Source: a virus
Reading direction: 5' to 3' (one strand)
Length of the DNA: 38,554 nt
Virus record (IMG/VR): IMGVR_UViG_3300028423_000702
Span: 1-38,554 of that record
This document shows positions 1-8,028 of this stretch, one piece after another. Below the pieces are notes generated by a model, which saw only the letters and a list, made by a program, of their open reading frames with translations, ran no database searches and was not told the DNA's origin. How positions within the stretch are numbered: position 1 is the stretch's first letter; every line of letters begins with the position of its first letter. Position numbers and translations under genes: made by a program.

Positions 1-161
1 GGTCCAATATCCGAAAAGTGCCAGAGAGGGTTGCACTGAGACTGGTGGCTGAGTCGGAAGAATCTGAGATCAAGCGTATCCTGAGAGAAGAAATTGATGC
101 CGCACTGGAGGCTCTAACAAGTCATGCCGCGTACAAAGAAGACGACCATAGCCTCAACTGA
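1..161 (+). CDS. Terminase small subunit, C-terminal fragment
   Basis: The reading frame that starts at base 3 is open to the stop at 159-161 and gives 52 residues; the N-terminal DNA-binding part lies outside the window. The visible part (NIRKVPERVALRLVAES, then LREEIDAALEAL) has the helical, charged look of the C-termini of Nu1-type small terminase subunits, which bind TerL after recognising the packaging site. It overlaps the start of the large subunit gene by 38 bases, as small and large terminase genes often do. Identity rests on position plus this short sequence, so it is likely but not certain. Confidence 0.65.
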   Translation, partial: SNIRKVPERVALRLVAESEESEIKRILREEIDAALEALTSHAAYKEDDHSLN

Positions 162-2004
162 TTACTCGAACCCGGAGGGCTTTGAGAAAGCCTGGGGGCG
201 AGCCATCAAGTACCTTCAGCCTCCACCGGACTACACCCCGGCTGAGTGGGCAGAGGCGCATGTACGAATTCCTTTGGGCAATGCTATTCCTGGGCCTCTA
301 AGATTTGATAATGCGCCCTATCAAGTAGAGCCGCTTAATTGCATGGCTGACCCGAGCGTTCAAAAGGTAACGCTTATGTGGGGAGCGCAATTAGGCAAGA
401 CGTTAATGATCAACTGTGCTATCGGCTACTATATCTCACACAACCCTCAGTCTCAAATGATGATGCAGCCTTCCCAAGGCGACCTTCACACATGGCTTGA
501 GACAAAACTGAACCCCATGGTGGACACGACTCCGGCACTGAAGAATGCCATTGCCAAGCCTCGCGGACGTGAAGGCGTCAACAACCAGTCCATGAAGTCT
601 TACCCTGGCGGTTTCCTCATGTTTGCGTGGTCTGGCTCATCCAAGACCATGCGAGGCCGATCTGCACCCATCATTTTGACGGACGAGGTGGATGGTTACG
701 ACCGGACCACTGAAGGTCATCCGGTCAACCTGCTATGGCAACGTGCAGCTACTTTCGGGGATCAAAGGAAGCTGTTAATTACCTCTACTCCGACCATCAA
801 GAATGCTTCGTTTGTTGAGGATTCGTATCTAGCAGGCGATCAAAGAAGGTACAAAATCCCGTGTCCTCACTGCGAGGAGTACATCGAGCTAAAGTGGAGT
901 CAGGTGGTTTGGGACAAGACGGAAGCCGGAAAACACCTTCCTGAAACGGCCAGATACTCATGCCAAGAGTGTGGAGGAGTCATTACTGATGCCGACAAGC
1001 GAAAGGCACTCAAGCTCGGTCGCTGGGAAGCTACTGAGAAGTTTCGCGGTCATGCTTCGTTCCACCTGTCAGAGATGTACTCAGCATTCAGAAAGTGGAG
1101 TGACCTTGCTCAAAGTTTCTTGGAAAAGAAAGCCACTAATGACATCCAGACCTTTGTCAACGTGTCTCTGGCCGAAACCTACGAAGAAGACGGTGAGAAG
1201 ATCGACGATGAAAGCCTGGAGGCTCGCATTGAGGATTGGGGCGGGATGGTGCCGGAGGAAGTTGTCTTCATGACGGCTGGTGTGGACGTGCAGGACAACC
1301 GGCTAGAAATCTCGATCATCGGATGGGGTCGTGATGATGAGAGCTATGTCATCAAACATGAAGTGCTCTATGGTGACCCAAGCACTCCCCACTTATGGAC
1401 CAACCTGTCATCTATCCTTTTTTCGACCTACCCCACGACCGATGGGCGAGAAATGCCCATCAGAGCAACGGCCATTGACTCTGGCGGACACTTCACGAAC
1501 AGCGTCTACAAGTATGCCAAGGCGAATTACGGGCGCAGGGTGTTTGCCATCAAGGGCCAAGGTGGAGATGGAAAGGCACTGACAGGCAAGCCGTCCAAGA
1601 ACAACACGGTGAGATGCCACCTCTTCCCGGTTGGCGTCGACACGGCCAAGGATTTGGTGTTCAAAAGGCTCAAAATCACCGATCCCGGCCCTGGCTACGT
1701 CCACTTTTCAGCCGATCTGGCCAGCGATTACTTCCTTCAACTGACGGCTGAGCAGGCTGTGACTCGCTTCCACAAGGGGTTCAAACGGCGAGAATATGTA
1801 AAAATTCGGGCCAGAAATGAGGCTTTGGACTGCATGGTGTATGCTATTGCGGCATACTCTATACTCAACCTGAATGTCAACGCACTGGCAGACAGGCGAG
1901 AGAAGACCCCAGCCCCGATGCCTGAGCCGGAGGCACCGAAGCCAGTGAGAAAACGTCCTTTTGTTCCTAGAGTGAACAAGAACTTCATTAACGGGTGGCG
2001 ATAA
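124..2004 (+). CDS. terL: Terminase large subunit, lambda GpA family
   Basis: This 626-residue protein is the packaging motor ATPase and nuclease that cuts concatemeric DNA and pumps it into the prohead. A P-loop-like GAQLGKT lies at residues 87-93 and a Walker B-like IILTDEVD at 183-190. LITSTPT at 218-224 fits the coupling motif. A four-cysteine zinc site (C247, C250, C280, C283) is typical of the GpA group. The nuclease domain follows, with TAGVDVQDNRLEIS near 384-397 providing the first acidic residue and AIDSGG further on. Length is close to lambda gpA (641). It starts inside the small subunit gene and its stop overlaps the next ATG (TAATG). Confidence 0.96.
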   Translation: MPRTKKTTIASTDYSNPEGFEKAWGRAIKYLQPPPDYTPAEWAEAHVRIPLGNAIPGPLRFDNAPYQVEPLNCMADPSVQKVTLMWGAQLGKTLMINCAIGYYISHNPQSQMMMQPSQGDLHTWLETKLNPMVDTTPALKNAIAKPRGREGVNNQSMKSYPGGFLMFAWSGSSKTMRGRSAPIILTDEVDGYDRTTEGHPVNLLWQRAATFGDQRKLLITSTPTIKNASFVEDSYLAGDQRRYKIPCPHCEEYIELKWSQVVWDKTEAGKHLPETARYSCQECGGVITDADKRKALKLGRWEATEKFRGHASFHLSEMYSAFRKWSDLAQSFLEKKATNDIQTFVNVSLAETYEEDGEKIDDESLEARIEDWGGMVPEEVVFMTAGVDVQDNRLEISIIGWGRDDESYVIKHEVLYGDPSTPHLWTNLSSILFSTYPTTDGREMPIRATAIDSGGHFTNSVYKYAKANYGRRVFAIKGQGGDGKALTGKPSKNNTVRCHLFPVGVDTAKDLVFKRLKITDPGPGYVHFSADLASDYFLQLTAEQAVTRFHKGFKRREYVKIRARNEALDCMVYAIAAYSILNLNVNALADRREKTPAPMPEPEAPKPVRKRPFVPRVNKNFINGWR

Positions 2005-2594
2005 TGGCTAACTTGTTTGATCCTGACCAAGCCCCCGAAGGCGAACCGACAGAAGTAGTCCCTGGCGACTACATCCAGTGGAAACGATCTGATCTGGTTG
2101 CGGACTATCCAACTGATGAGTATACGGCAGAGTATGTAGCCCGGATTACAGGTGGTGGCGAAGACGAGATTAAGCTGTCTCAGGCTGCTGGGACTACTAC
2201 TGATTACTATCTTTTTGTAGTTGACTCATCAACATCGGCTGACTTCAACCCAGGCACATATCACTGGCAACTTGAAATCACTCAAACGTCATCCGGCAAC
2301 AGGGTTGTTGTTGATATTGGTGAGTTTGAGTCGCTGCAAGACCTTGACTCTAATCAGGCTGACCCCCGAAGCCATGCGTCTATCATGCTGGCTAAGATCA
2401 ATAGTCTGCTCGAAGGCAAGGCCGACTCCGATGTGTCTACCTATCAGATCAACGGGCGCTCACTGACTAAGATGTCGTTTGCTCAGCTAATGGATGCGCG
2501 TGACTACTACAGGCGGGAAGTGACAAAAGAGCATACAGAAGCTCTGATTAAGCGAGGAAAAGGCAATGGTTCCACGATTAAGGTGCGATTCTGA
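2004..2594 (+). CDS. Putative head-tail connector protein between terL and portal
   Basis: The 196-residue product sits where lambda has gpW. I do not recognise a full-length family. The N-terminal two thirds (PGDYIQWKRSDL, TDYYLFVVDSST, GTYHWQLEIT) looks like a beta-sandwich. The last 55 residues (INGRSLTKMSFAQLMDARDYYRREV, then KRGKGNGSTIKVRF) are helical and basic, with the appearance of gpW-like connector tails. I chose the ATG that overlaps the terL stop; a GTG nine bases upstream in frame is an alternative. The gene ends in an ATGA overlap with the portal gene. A head completion role is inferred from position. Confidence 0.6.
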   Translation: MANLFDPDQAPEGEPTEVVPGDYIQWKRSDLVADYPTDEYTAEYVARITGGGEDEIKLSQAAGTTTDYYLFVVDSSTSADFNPGTYHWQLEITQTSSGNRVVVDIGEFESLQDLDSNQADPRSHASIMLAKINSLLEGKADSDVSTYQINGRSLTKMSFAQLMDARDYYRREVTKEHTEALIKRGKGNGSTIKVRF

Positions 2595-4031
2595 TGGCAA
2601 TTCTTGACCTTTTCCGGCCCAAGCCAGCCCCAAAAAAGGTGAAACGGTCGTATGCGGCTGCTTCTGCCGGTCGTCTGTATAGCGATTTTGAGGCATCTCT
2701 GAGGGGCCAGAAATAACGAGTATGTGCGCAAGTATCTGGACCTGTTGAAGTCAAATGTCGTTGGAAATGGCTTCAATCTTCAAGTCAAGGCTGTAGATAC
2801 GGTCGGAAAGCTCGATCTGAGTGGAAATCAGGCGATTGAGAGCGGTTTTCGACGATGGGGACGGCTAGGCAACCCGACCGTAGATGCCAAGATGTCTTGG
2901 GCCGACATTCAGAAGTTTGTCATTGAATCATTGGCCCGCGATGGCGAAGTCATTGTTATCAAACATCGAGGTGCACGATTCAAAGACGGTTATGCCATTG
3001 AGTTTCTTGAGCCTGACCAGTTAGACGAGGAAAAGAACGAGAAACTTGATAACGGAAATGAAGTCCGCATGGGTGTAGAGCTTGATAAGTTCCGCAAGCC
3101 TATTGCCTATCACTTTTTGACCTATCATCCTGGTGACTACGACTACACCACCAAAACAGTCAGCCCGAAGCATCTGAGACTCCCGGCAGACAGGGTGATT
3201 CACATCTTCAAGCCTCTTCGGGCAGGCCAGACACGAGGTGAGCCGTGGATGGCAGCCGCAATCCCTTCACTGAAACAGCTCGGCGCTCTCCGAGAAGCAG
3301 CCATCATCAATGCTCGCATCGGTGCTTCCAAGATGGGGTTCTTTGTCTCCCCTGGTGGCGACGGGTTTGTGCCTGATGACATGGATGATGCAGTTCCGAT
3401 TATGACGGCAGAGCCGGGCACTTTCCATCAGTTGCCTCAAGGCGTGGACTTCAAGTCCTTTGAGCCGAAGTATCCGAGCACGGAGTTCGATGCTTTCCAC
3501 ACTGCTATACTGCGAGGCATCGCATCGGCTTTGAGCGTTTCGTATGCTTCGATTTCGAACGATCTGGAGAGGACTTCATATTCCTCCGTGCGCCAAGGCG
3601 CGTTGGAGGAACGGGAAGCGTATCGAGAAATGCAGACGTTCATGATCGACCATTTTGTTAGGCCCACCTTCGAAGGGTGGCTTGAGTCGGCCATGGAGCT
3701 TGGCACTATTGGTCTTCCGATCCGTCAGTTTGAGCGATTCTCGGATGCCTCACACTGGCAAGGCCGAGGCTGGAACTGGGTTGATCCGCTTAAAGAAAGT
3801 CGTGCTATCATTGATGCACTAGAAGCAGGCATTATTAGCCTTCAGGATGCTGCTAATCACTACGGAAAGGATGCTGAAGACCTGTTGAGCCAGTTGGCAA
3901 AGGACAAAGAGCTGGCTGAGCAATTCGGCATCCAGTATGCCTATGAGCCATTTGGGGCGCAGAAATACCCCGTCATTGCAGAAGGGCAAGAAGATGATCG
4001 ACCTGAAACCATCTCAAGCTATGGCCAATGA
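2594..4031 (+). CDS. Portal protein, lambda B family, interrupted by a +1 frameshift
   Basis: The portal forms the dodecameric ring at the capsid vertex through which DNA enters. The ATG at 2594 begins MAILDLFRPKPAPKKVKRSYAA, a typical lambda-portal N-terminus, but this frame stops at 2714-2716. The rest of the protein continues in the next frame up to 4031 (YVRKYLDLLKSNVVGNGF, then GEVIVIKHRGARF, RGIASALSVSYASISNDLE, YSSVRQGALEERE). Removing one G from the run at 2703-2706 fuses the parts as SLRARNNEYVRKYL, exactly the expected portal motif, and gives about 479 residues. Either the gene is broken or the sequence carries a one-base error. A 38-base overlap joins it to the capsid gene. Confidence 0.88.
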
Positions 4032-6324
4032 AGCCAAGAAGGGGCTTGAATGGCGAGAAGAGTATGGTCGGGGCGGTACTGAGGTCGGTGTAGCCAGAGC
4101 GCGAGACATCTCTAACCGGAAGAACTTGTCTGAAGAGACTGTCGGACGCATGGTGAGCTATTTTGCTCGACATGAGGTAGACAAGAAGGGGAAGGGCTGG
4201 AGTCCCGGCGAAGAAGGCTATCCAAGTGCAGGGCGCATAGCTTGGGCACTTTGGGGTGGCGACCCTGGTAGATCATGGGCCAATGCCAAAAAGAAGCAGA
4301 TCGACGGTGAGCGCCCCTATCCGAATGAACATGCAGCCCGTCTTCGTGACCCTGGTCAATACGACGACTTCAGGCGTGTCAACGATGAATTTGGCGAAGG
4401 CATTGACGCAATCTATGGCCTGAAGGATGATACATCAGAACTTCAAGCGATCCGATTTGATAAGACCAAGTTTAGTGCAGACGAAGCACGAAACTGGCTA
4501 TCAGATAACGACTATGATCCGATAGAATTTGAGGCTGCTATGGAAGAGAAAAGTGAAAATGCAGTGCAACATAGATCCATGTCTATGGAACTTGAGCCTG
4601 TGGACACCGAATCTCGCCGTGTTCGCATGGCTATTTCGTCTGAAGAGCCTGTTGAAAGGTATTTCGGAAAAGAAGTCCTGAAGCACTCGGCAGATGCTGT
4701 AAACCTAGATTTCCTGAAGAGTGGTCGAGCACCACTTCTTCTTGACCATGACCCCGAGAAGCAGATTGGGGTTGTGGAAGATGTCAACCTCGATGATGAC
4801 CGGCGACTCCGGGCAACAGTGCGCTTTGGAAAAGGGGCATTGGCCAGCGAGGTGTTTGAAGATGTGGTCGATGGGATTCGTGGAAACGTGTCTATTGGCT
4901 ATATCGTGAATCAGCTAGAAGATGATCGTTCTAGCGGTGCAAAAGTCGCTACTGACTGGCGCATCTTGGAAGCAAGCATTGTTTCGATTCCCGCTGATGT
5001 GACAGTTGGCGTGGGCCGGGCTGCTGAAATTCCGCAACCTGAAATCATTACCGAAGAGGTGAAGAACATGTCTGATGTAGACATCCAGGCGGTCGAAGCA
5101 GATGCTCGCAAGGCCGCACAGAAAAACGCCGCACAGATCGTGGAGCTGGGTGCTCGCCACAATCGCTCTGATCTGGCCCAGGCTGCTATCCGTGAAGGCA
5201 AGTCCATCGAAGAGTTCCGTGGCGAACTGCTGGAAGCTGTTGGCTCTCAACGTGCGCTTGAGAACCAGGACATTGGCATGACCAAAGATGAGGTCAAGCA
5301 CTTCTCGATGGTCCGCGCCATTCATGCTCTGGCCAATCCGACTGACCGTCGTGCTCAGGAGAATGCAAAGTTCGAGTTTGAATGCTCCCGTGCTGCTGCT
5401 GAGCAGTATGGTCGTGCTGCTCAAGGCATCATGCTCCCGGCTGAGATTATGCGGAACTGGTCGCGTGACATGATCAAGCGTGATCTCAACTCGTCTGATG
5501 AAGCCAGTTTGTTCACCGATGACTTCCGTGGCGGCGACTTCATCGACGTGCTGCGGAATGCGTCGTCTGTCATGCGGGCTGGTGCTCGGATGTTGAACGG
5601 TCTGTCGGGTGATGTGAAAATCCCGAAGAAGCTGACCGCTGCATCGGCTGCATGGATCGCTACTGAAGGTGGTGATGCTGCCGAGAGCGAAATGACGGTC
5701 GGTTCGGTGAGCATGGTGCCGAAAACCCTCGGTGCCTTCACCGATGTCACCCGTCAGCTCTTGATCCAGTCCAGCCTGGACGTGGAAGCCCTGATCCGTG
5801 AAGACCTGACCACGGCTCTGGCTCTGGCCATTGATGCAGCCGCACTGTCTGGTGATGGCTCCTCGGGTGCACCGACCGGCATCAAGTCTACCTCTGGTAT
5901 CAATACCGTGGACTTTGGTACGGCTCCTGACGTGGTGCCCACCTTTGCTCAGGTGGTCGAGATGGAAACCAAGCTCGGTGAAGACAATGCTCTGATGGGC
6001 AACTTGGCCTACATCGCACCTGCTTCCATGTATGGCGCTCTGAAAGCTGTTGAGAAGGCTTCTGGCACTGCTCAGTTCGTCATCGAGCCGGGTGGCACCA
6101 TGAATGGATACCGGACTATTGTCTCCAACCAGTGTGCTGCTGGTGACCTGTACTTCGGCAACTTCGCTGATTTGCTGGTTGGCTTCTTCGGTGGTCTGGA
6201 CCTAACGGTCGATCCGTATACGCACAGCCGGTCTGGCACGATTCGAGTGGTTGCACTCCAGTCGTGTGACGTGGCAGTGCGGCATGCGGTATCCTTCTGC
6301 TTGGGCAACGATGGTGGCTCCTAA
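3994..6324 (+). CDS. Prohead protease / major capsid protein fusion, HK97 fold
   Basis: One 776-residue protein carries several parts. Residues about 15-100 form a domain recurrent in phage structural proteins (KGLEWREEYGRGGTEVGVAR, HEVDK, GYPSAGRIAWALWGGDPG). Residues 150-185 resemble the XkdF family. Residues 195-345 are an HK97-type S78 prohead protease, with catalytic H252 in LLLDHDPEKQIG and S300 in GNVSIGY. A linker or scaffold region begins near residue 360, followed by a HK97-fold capsid protein to the end. In most phages protease and capsid are separate genes, so the protease must release itself after assembly. The ATG at 3994 was preferred to one 57 bases upstream because it has a purine-rich leader and starts the conserved domain. 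An internal ATG near MSDVDIQ (about 5068) could allow separate capsid synthesis. Confidence 0.9.
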   Translation: MIDLKPSQAMANEAKKGLEWREEYGRGGTEVGVARARDISNRKNLSEETVGRMVSYFARHEVDKKGKGWSPGEEGYPSAGRIAWALWGGDPGRSWANAKKKQIDGERPYPNEHAARLRDPGQYDDFRRVNDEFGEGIDAIYGLKDDTSELQAIRFDKTKFSADEARNWLSDNDYDPIEFEAAMEEKSENAVQHRSMSMELEPVDTESRRVRMAISSEEPVERYFGKEVLKHSADAVNLDFLKSGRAPLLLDHDPEKQIGVVEDVNLDDDRRLRATVRFGKGALASEVFEDVVDGIRGNVSIGYIVNQLEDDRSSGAKVATDWRILEASIVSIPADVTVGVGRAAEIPQPEIITEEVKNMSDVDIQAVEADARKAAQKNAAQIVELGARHNRSDLAQAAIREGKSIEEFRGELLEAVGSQRALENQDIGMTKDEVKHFSMVRAIHALANPTDRRAQENAKFEFECSRAAAEQYGRAAQGIMLPAEIMRNWSRDMIKRDLNSSDEASLFTDDFRGGDFIDVLRNASSVMRAGARMLNGLSGDVKIPKKLTAASAAWIATEGGDAAESEMTVGSVSMVPKTLGAFTDVTRQLLIQSSLDVEALIREDLTTALALAIDAAALSGDGSSGAPTGIKSTSGINTVDFGTAPDVVPTFAQVVEMETKLGEDNALMGNLAYIAPASMYGALKAVEKASGTAQFVIEPGGTMNGYRTIVSNQCAAGDLYFGNFADLLVGFFGGLDLTVDPYTHSRSGTIRVVALQSCDVAVRHAVSFCLGNDGGS

Positions 6325-6362
6325 GTAGCCCATAGGGTTCCAGCTAGACTGGTCGCCCATAG

Positions 6363-6384
6363 GGGGGGCTTCGGCCCCCCTTTT
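6363..6384 (+). terminator. Rho-independent terminator after the capsid gene
   Basis: A perfect 7-bp G/C stem (6363-6369 with 6374-6380) closes a TTCG tetraloop and is followed directly by TTTT. It lies 39 bases after the capsid stop and just before a strong AGGAGG at 6386-6391. It probably limits read-through from the heavily expressed capsid gene, or stabilises that mRNA, rather than ending the whole late transcript. Confidence 0.8.
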
Positions 6385-6396
6385 CAGGAGGTTCAC

Positions 6397-6690
6397 ATGG
6401 TCTATGACGTACTCAAAGATGTTGTTATCGACGGTCACAAGTATCTGGCCGGATCGACCGTAGACATCAAGCATGACAAGACTCACCGACTGGTCAATCT
6501 CGGCTATATCAAAGTGCATGAAGAAGCCGTAACCAATCGTGCCGTGAGCACCATTTCCCGCAAGCGTCGTCATGACGTGACAGGCATAGCCTTTGCCGAC
6601 AGCATTACGGTCAATGGAGAGGCTTACAAAGTCTCTGAGATCATGCCTGACGGCACCGGACTGACCAGTATCGGTCTTGAAGTCGCATGA
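6397..6690 (+). CDS. Putative head completion / head-tail attachment protein
   Basis: The 97-residue protein lies between capsid and tail terminator genes, the place of lambda FI/FII. The first half (VYDVLKDVVIDGHKYLAGSTVDI) is a small beta domain. The second half (ITVNGEAYKVSEIMPDGTGL) resembles gpFII-like stoppers, which bind the connector and seal the filled head. A strong AGGAGG Shine-Dalgarno precedes the ATG. It overlaps the next gene by four bases. The role is inferred from position and weak similarity. Confidence 0.55.
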   Translation: MVYDVLKDVVIDGHKYLAGSTVDIKHDKTHRLVNLGYIKVHEEAVTNRAVSTISRKRRHDVTGIAFADSITVNGEAYKVSEIMPDGTGLTSIGLEVA

Positions 6691-7139
6691 GCCACGCAAG
6701 ACAACAGATCCGATCCGCTTTCTTGGCTGCTTTGGTCAATGCCACTGAGGCAAACGCCAATGTCTTCTCTGGCCGGGTCTACCCGCTTCAATCAGCCATC
6801 ACCAAGGCTATCGTGGTGTACACTTCAAACGAAGGTATAGACATAGCCACTATTGGAAGCCTGGGTACTGCCAGATCATACATGCGTGACTTGAGTGTGG
6901 TGGTCGAAGCGTACGTCAAAACCTCTATTGAGATTGACAATGCGCTCGATGCACTTAGCACAGAGATCGAAGAAGCCATCGACCTTGATGCTGGCATCAG
7001 GAATTTGGTCGAAGACTACTTCTTGTCTAATGTCGAAGTTCAGCTAGAAACTAACGAGACTCCTGTTGGGGTGTCTCGCATGACGTATACTGTTCGTTAT
7101 CGCACCCGCCCTGGTGCGCCCCAAACCATCATTTCGTAG
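6687..7139 (+). CDS. Tail terminator, lambda gpU-like minor tail protein
   Basis: The 150-residue product has the gpU-like pattern: an N-terminal helix (ARQQIRSAFLAALVN), NVFSGRVYPLQ, then an alternating strand region AIVVYT, MRDLSVVVEAYVK, and a C-terminal strand MTYTVRYRTRPG. gpU-type proteins cap the tail tube when it reaches full length and form the interface to the head. Its neighbours are the head-completion gene (ATGA overlap) and the tail tube gene ten bases downstream. A second, frameshifted relative occurs at 16245-16743. Confidence 0.8.
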   Translation: MSHARQQIRSAFLAALVNATEANANVFSGRVYPLQSAITKAIVVYTSNEGIDIATIGSLGTARSYMRDLSVVVEAYVKTSIEIDNALDALSTEIEEAIDLDAGIRNLVEDYFLSNVEVQLETNETPVGVSRMTYTVRYRTRPGAPQTIIS

Positions 7140-7148
7140 GAGAATGAT

Positions 7149-7538
7149 ATGGCTACTGAAACTTCCGCCAGCGGCGTTATCAAAAGCGGCGCAAATGCGA
7201 TTGCTGAGGTAACTGGCTACACGCTGAACCAGACCTCGGACACCACTGAAGATACGGTCATTGGTGATACTTGGCGAACCCACAAAGCAACGCTGAAATC
7301 GTACACGGTTTCGATTGATTGTATGTGGGATCAGTCGGATACCAATGGCCAAGGCACTCTCAGTGTCGGCTCTGAGATCACTTTCAGTCTGTATCCGAGT
7401 GGTGAAGACACTAGCGATACTTATTACACCGGCACCGGCATTGTAACTGCCTTCAACGTCACCACCAGCGTCGGTGAGATGATTACGGCTACGATTGAAG
7501 TGCAGGGTACTGGTGCGTTGACTGAATCCACGGTGTGA
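7149..7538 (+). CDS. Major tail tube protein
   Basis: The 129-residue protein is the expected hexameric tube subunit. It shows the pattern of tail tube proteins: short N-terminus, IAEVTGYTLNQTSDTTEDTV, a loop GDTWRTHKATLKSYTVSI, and a beta-rich C-terminal half ending in EMITATIEVQGTGAL. An AGGAG (7138-7142) precedes the ATG at ideal spacing. It lies between the tail terminator and the chaperone pair, the invariant order of siphophage tail modules. Confidence 0.85.
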   Translation: MATETSASGVIKSGANAIAEVTGYTLNQTSDTTEDTVIGDTWRTHKATLKSYTVSIDCMWDQSDTNGQGTLSVGSEITFSLYPSGEDTSDTYYTGTGIVTAFNVTTSVGEMITATIEVQGTGALTESTV

Positions 7539-7540
7539 TA

Positions 7541-7870
7541 ATGAGTGTTATTGACAAGATCAAGTCTCGCATCAGCTCACAACCGGCGAGCTTTTATGTA
7601 GATGAGTGGGAAACCACCATCTACTGCCGCCCCCTGACGTGTGGCGAGATGTCTGACCTGCAACGCAAGCACCCGAAGTTTCCAAGTGAAATGACGGGCG
7701 ATGCTATGGTTGACTTGTTGATTCGAAAAGCCAGGGACAAGGATGACAACAAGATGTTCACGCTGGAGGACAAGCCTATTCTTCTGCGTGAGTCTACGAC
7801 GACTGTCTCAAGCATTGTCTCTCGCATCTTGTCGGCTCAGATCAGTGTCGAGGAAGCTGAAAAAAACTGA
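7541..7870 (+). CDS. Tail assembly chaperone, gpG-like (zero-frame product)
   Basis: The 109-residue protein begins two bases after the tail tube stop. It has the look of a gpG-type chaperone: WETTIYCRPLTCGEMSDLQRK, then helical segments. Such chaperones coat the tape measure during tail tube assembly and are absent from the virion. The frame ends at a TGA directly after a slippery A-run, and most ribosomes should stop here to give the short form. Confidence 0.85.
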   Translation: MSVIDKIKSRISSQPASFYVDEWETTIYCRPLTCGEMSDLQRKHPKFPSEMTGDAMVDLLIRKARDKDDNKMFTLEDKPILLRESTTTVSSIVSRILSAQISVEEAEKN

Positions 7871-8028
7871 AGCAAGACTCGTTCAGGGCTTGGATGTTTG
7901 CTCTGGCGAGTCATCTTCATAGACCAGTCTACGAACTGGAAGATATGCCATACTCAGAACTGATTGAGTGGATGGCATACTTCAGCATACAGAATGCTGA
8001 AACCAAGAAAGCACTGCGGAGAAAATAG
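7541..8028 (+). CDS. Tail assembly chaperone G-T fusion made by -1 frameshift
   Basis: After slipping at 7861-7867 the frame continues as LKQDSFRAWMFALASHLH and then MPYSELIEWMAYFSI to a TAG at 8026-8028. That sequence is typical of gpT-type C-terminal extensions (tryptophan- and helix-rich, with the MPxSELxEWMAYF pattern). The fusion is about 162 residues. The T part has no start of its own, so it can only be made as a fusion. The T domain is thought to recruit tail tube subunits to the tape measure. The TAG overlaps the GTG start of the tape measure gene. Confidence 0.85.
7861..7867 (+). promoter_or_regulatory. Programmed -1 ribosomal frameshift site (A AAA AAC)
   Basis: The heptamer A AAA AAC is placed in zero-frame phase (gaA AAA AAC TGA), one codon before the stop of the gpG-like gene. 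Tandem slippage by one base puts ribosomes into an open frame that runs 53 codons to 8028. X XXY YYZ sites at the G/T junction are conserved across long-tailed phages and set the ratio of the short to the long chaperone. Confidence 0.85.
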
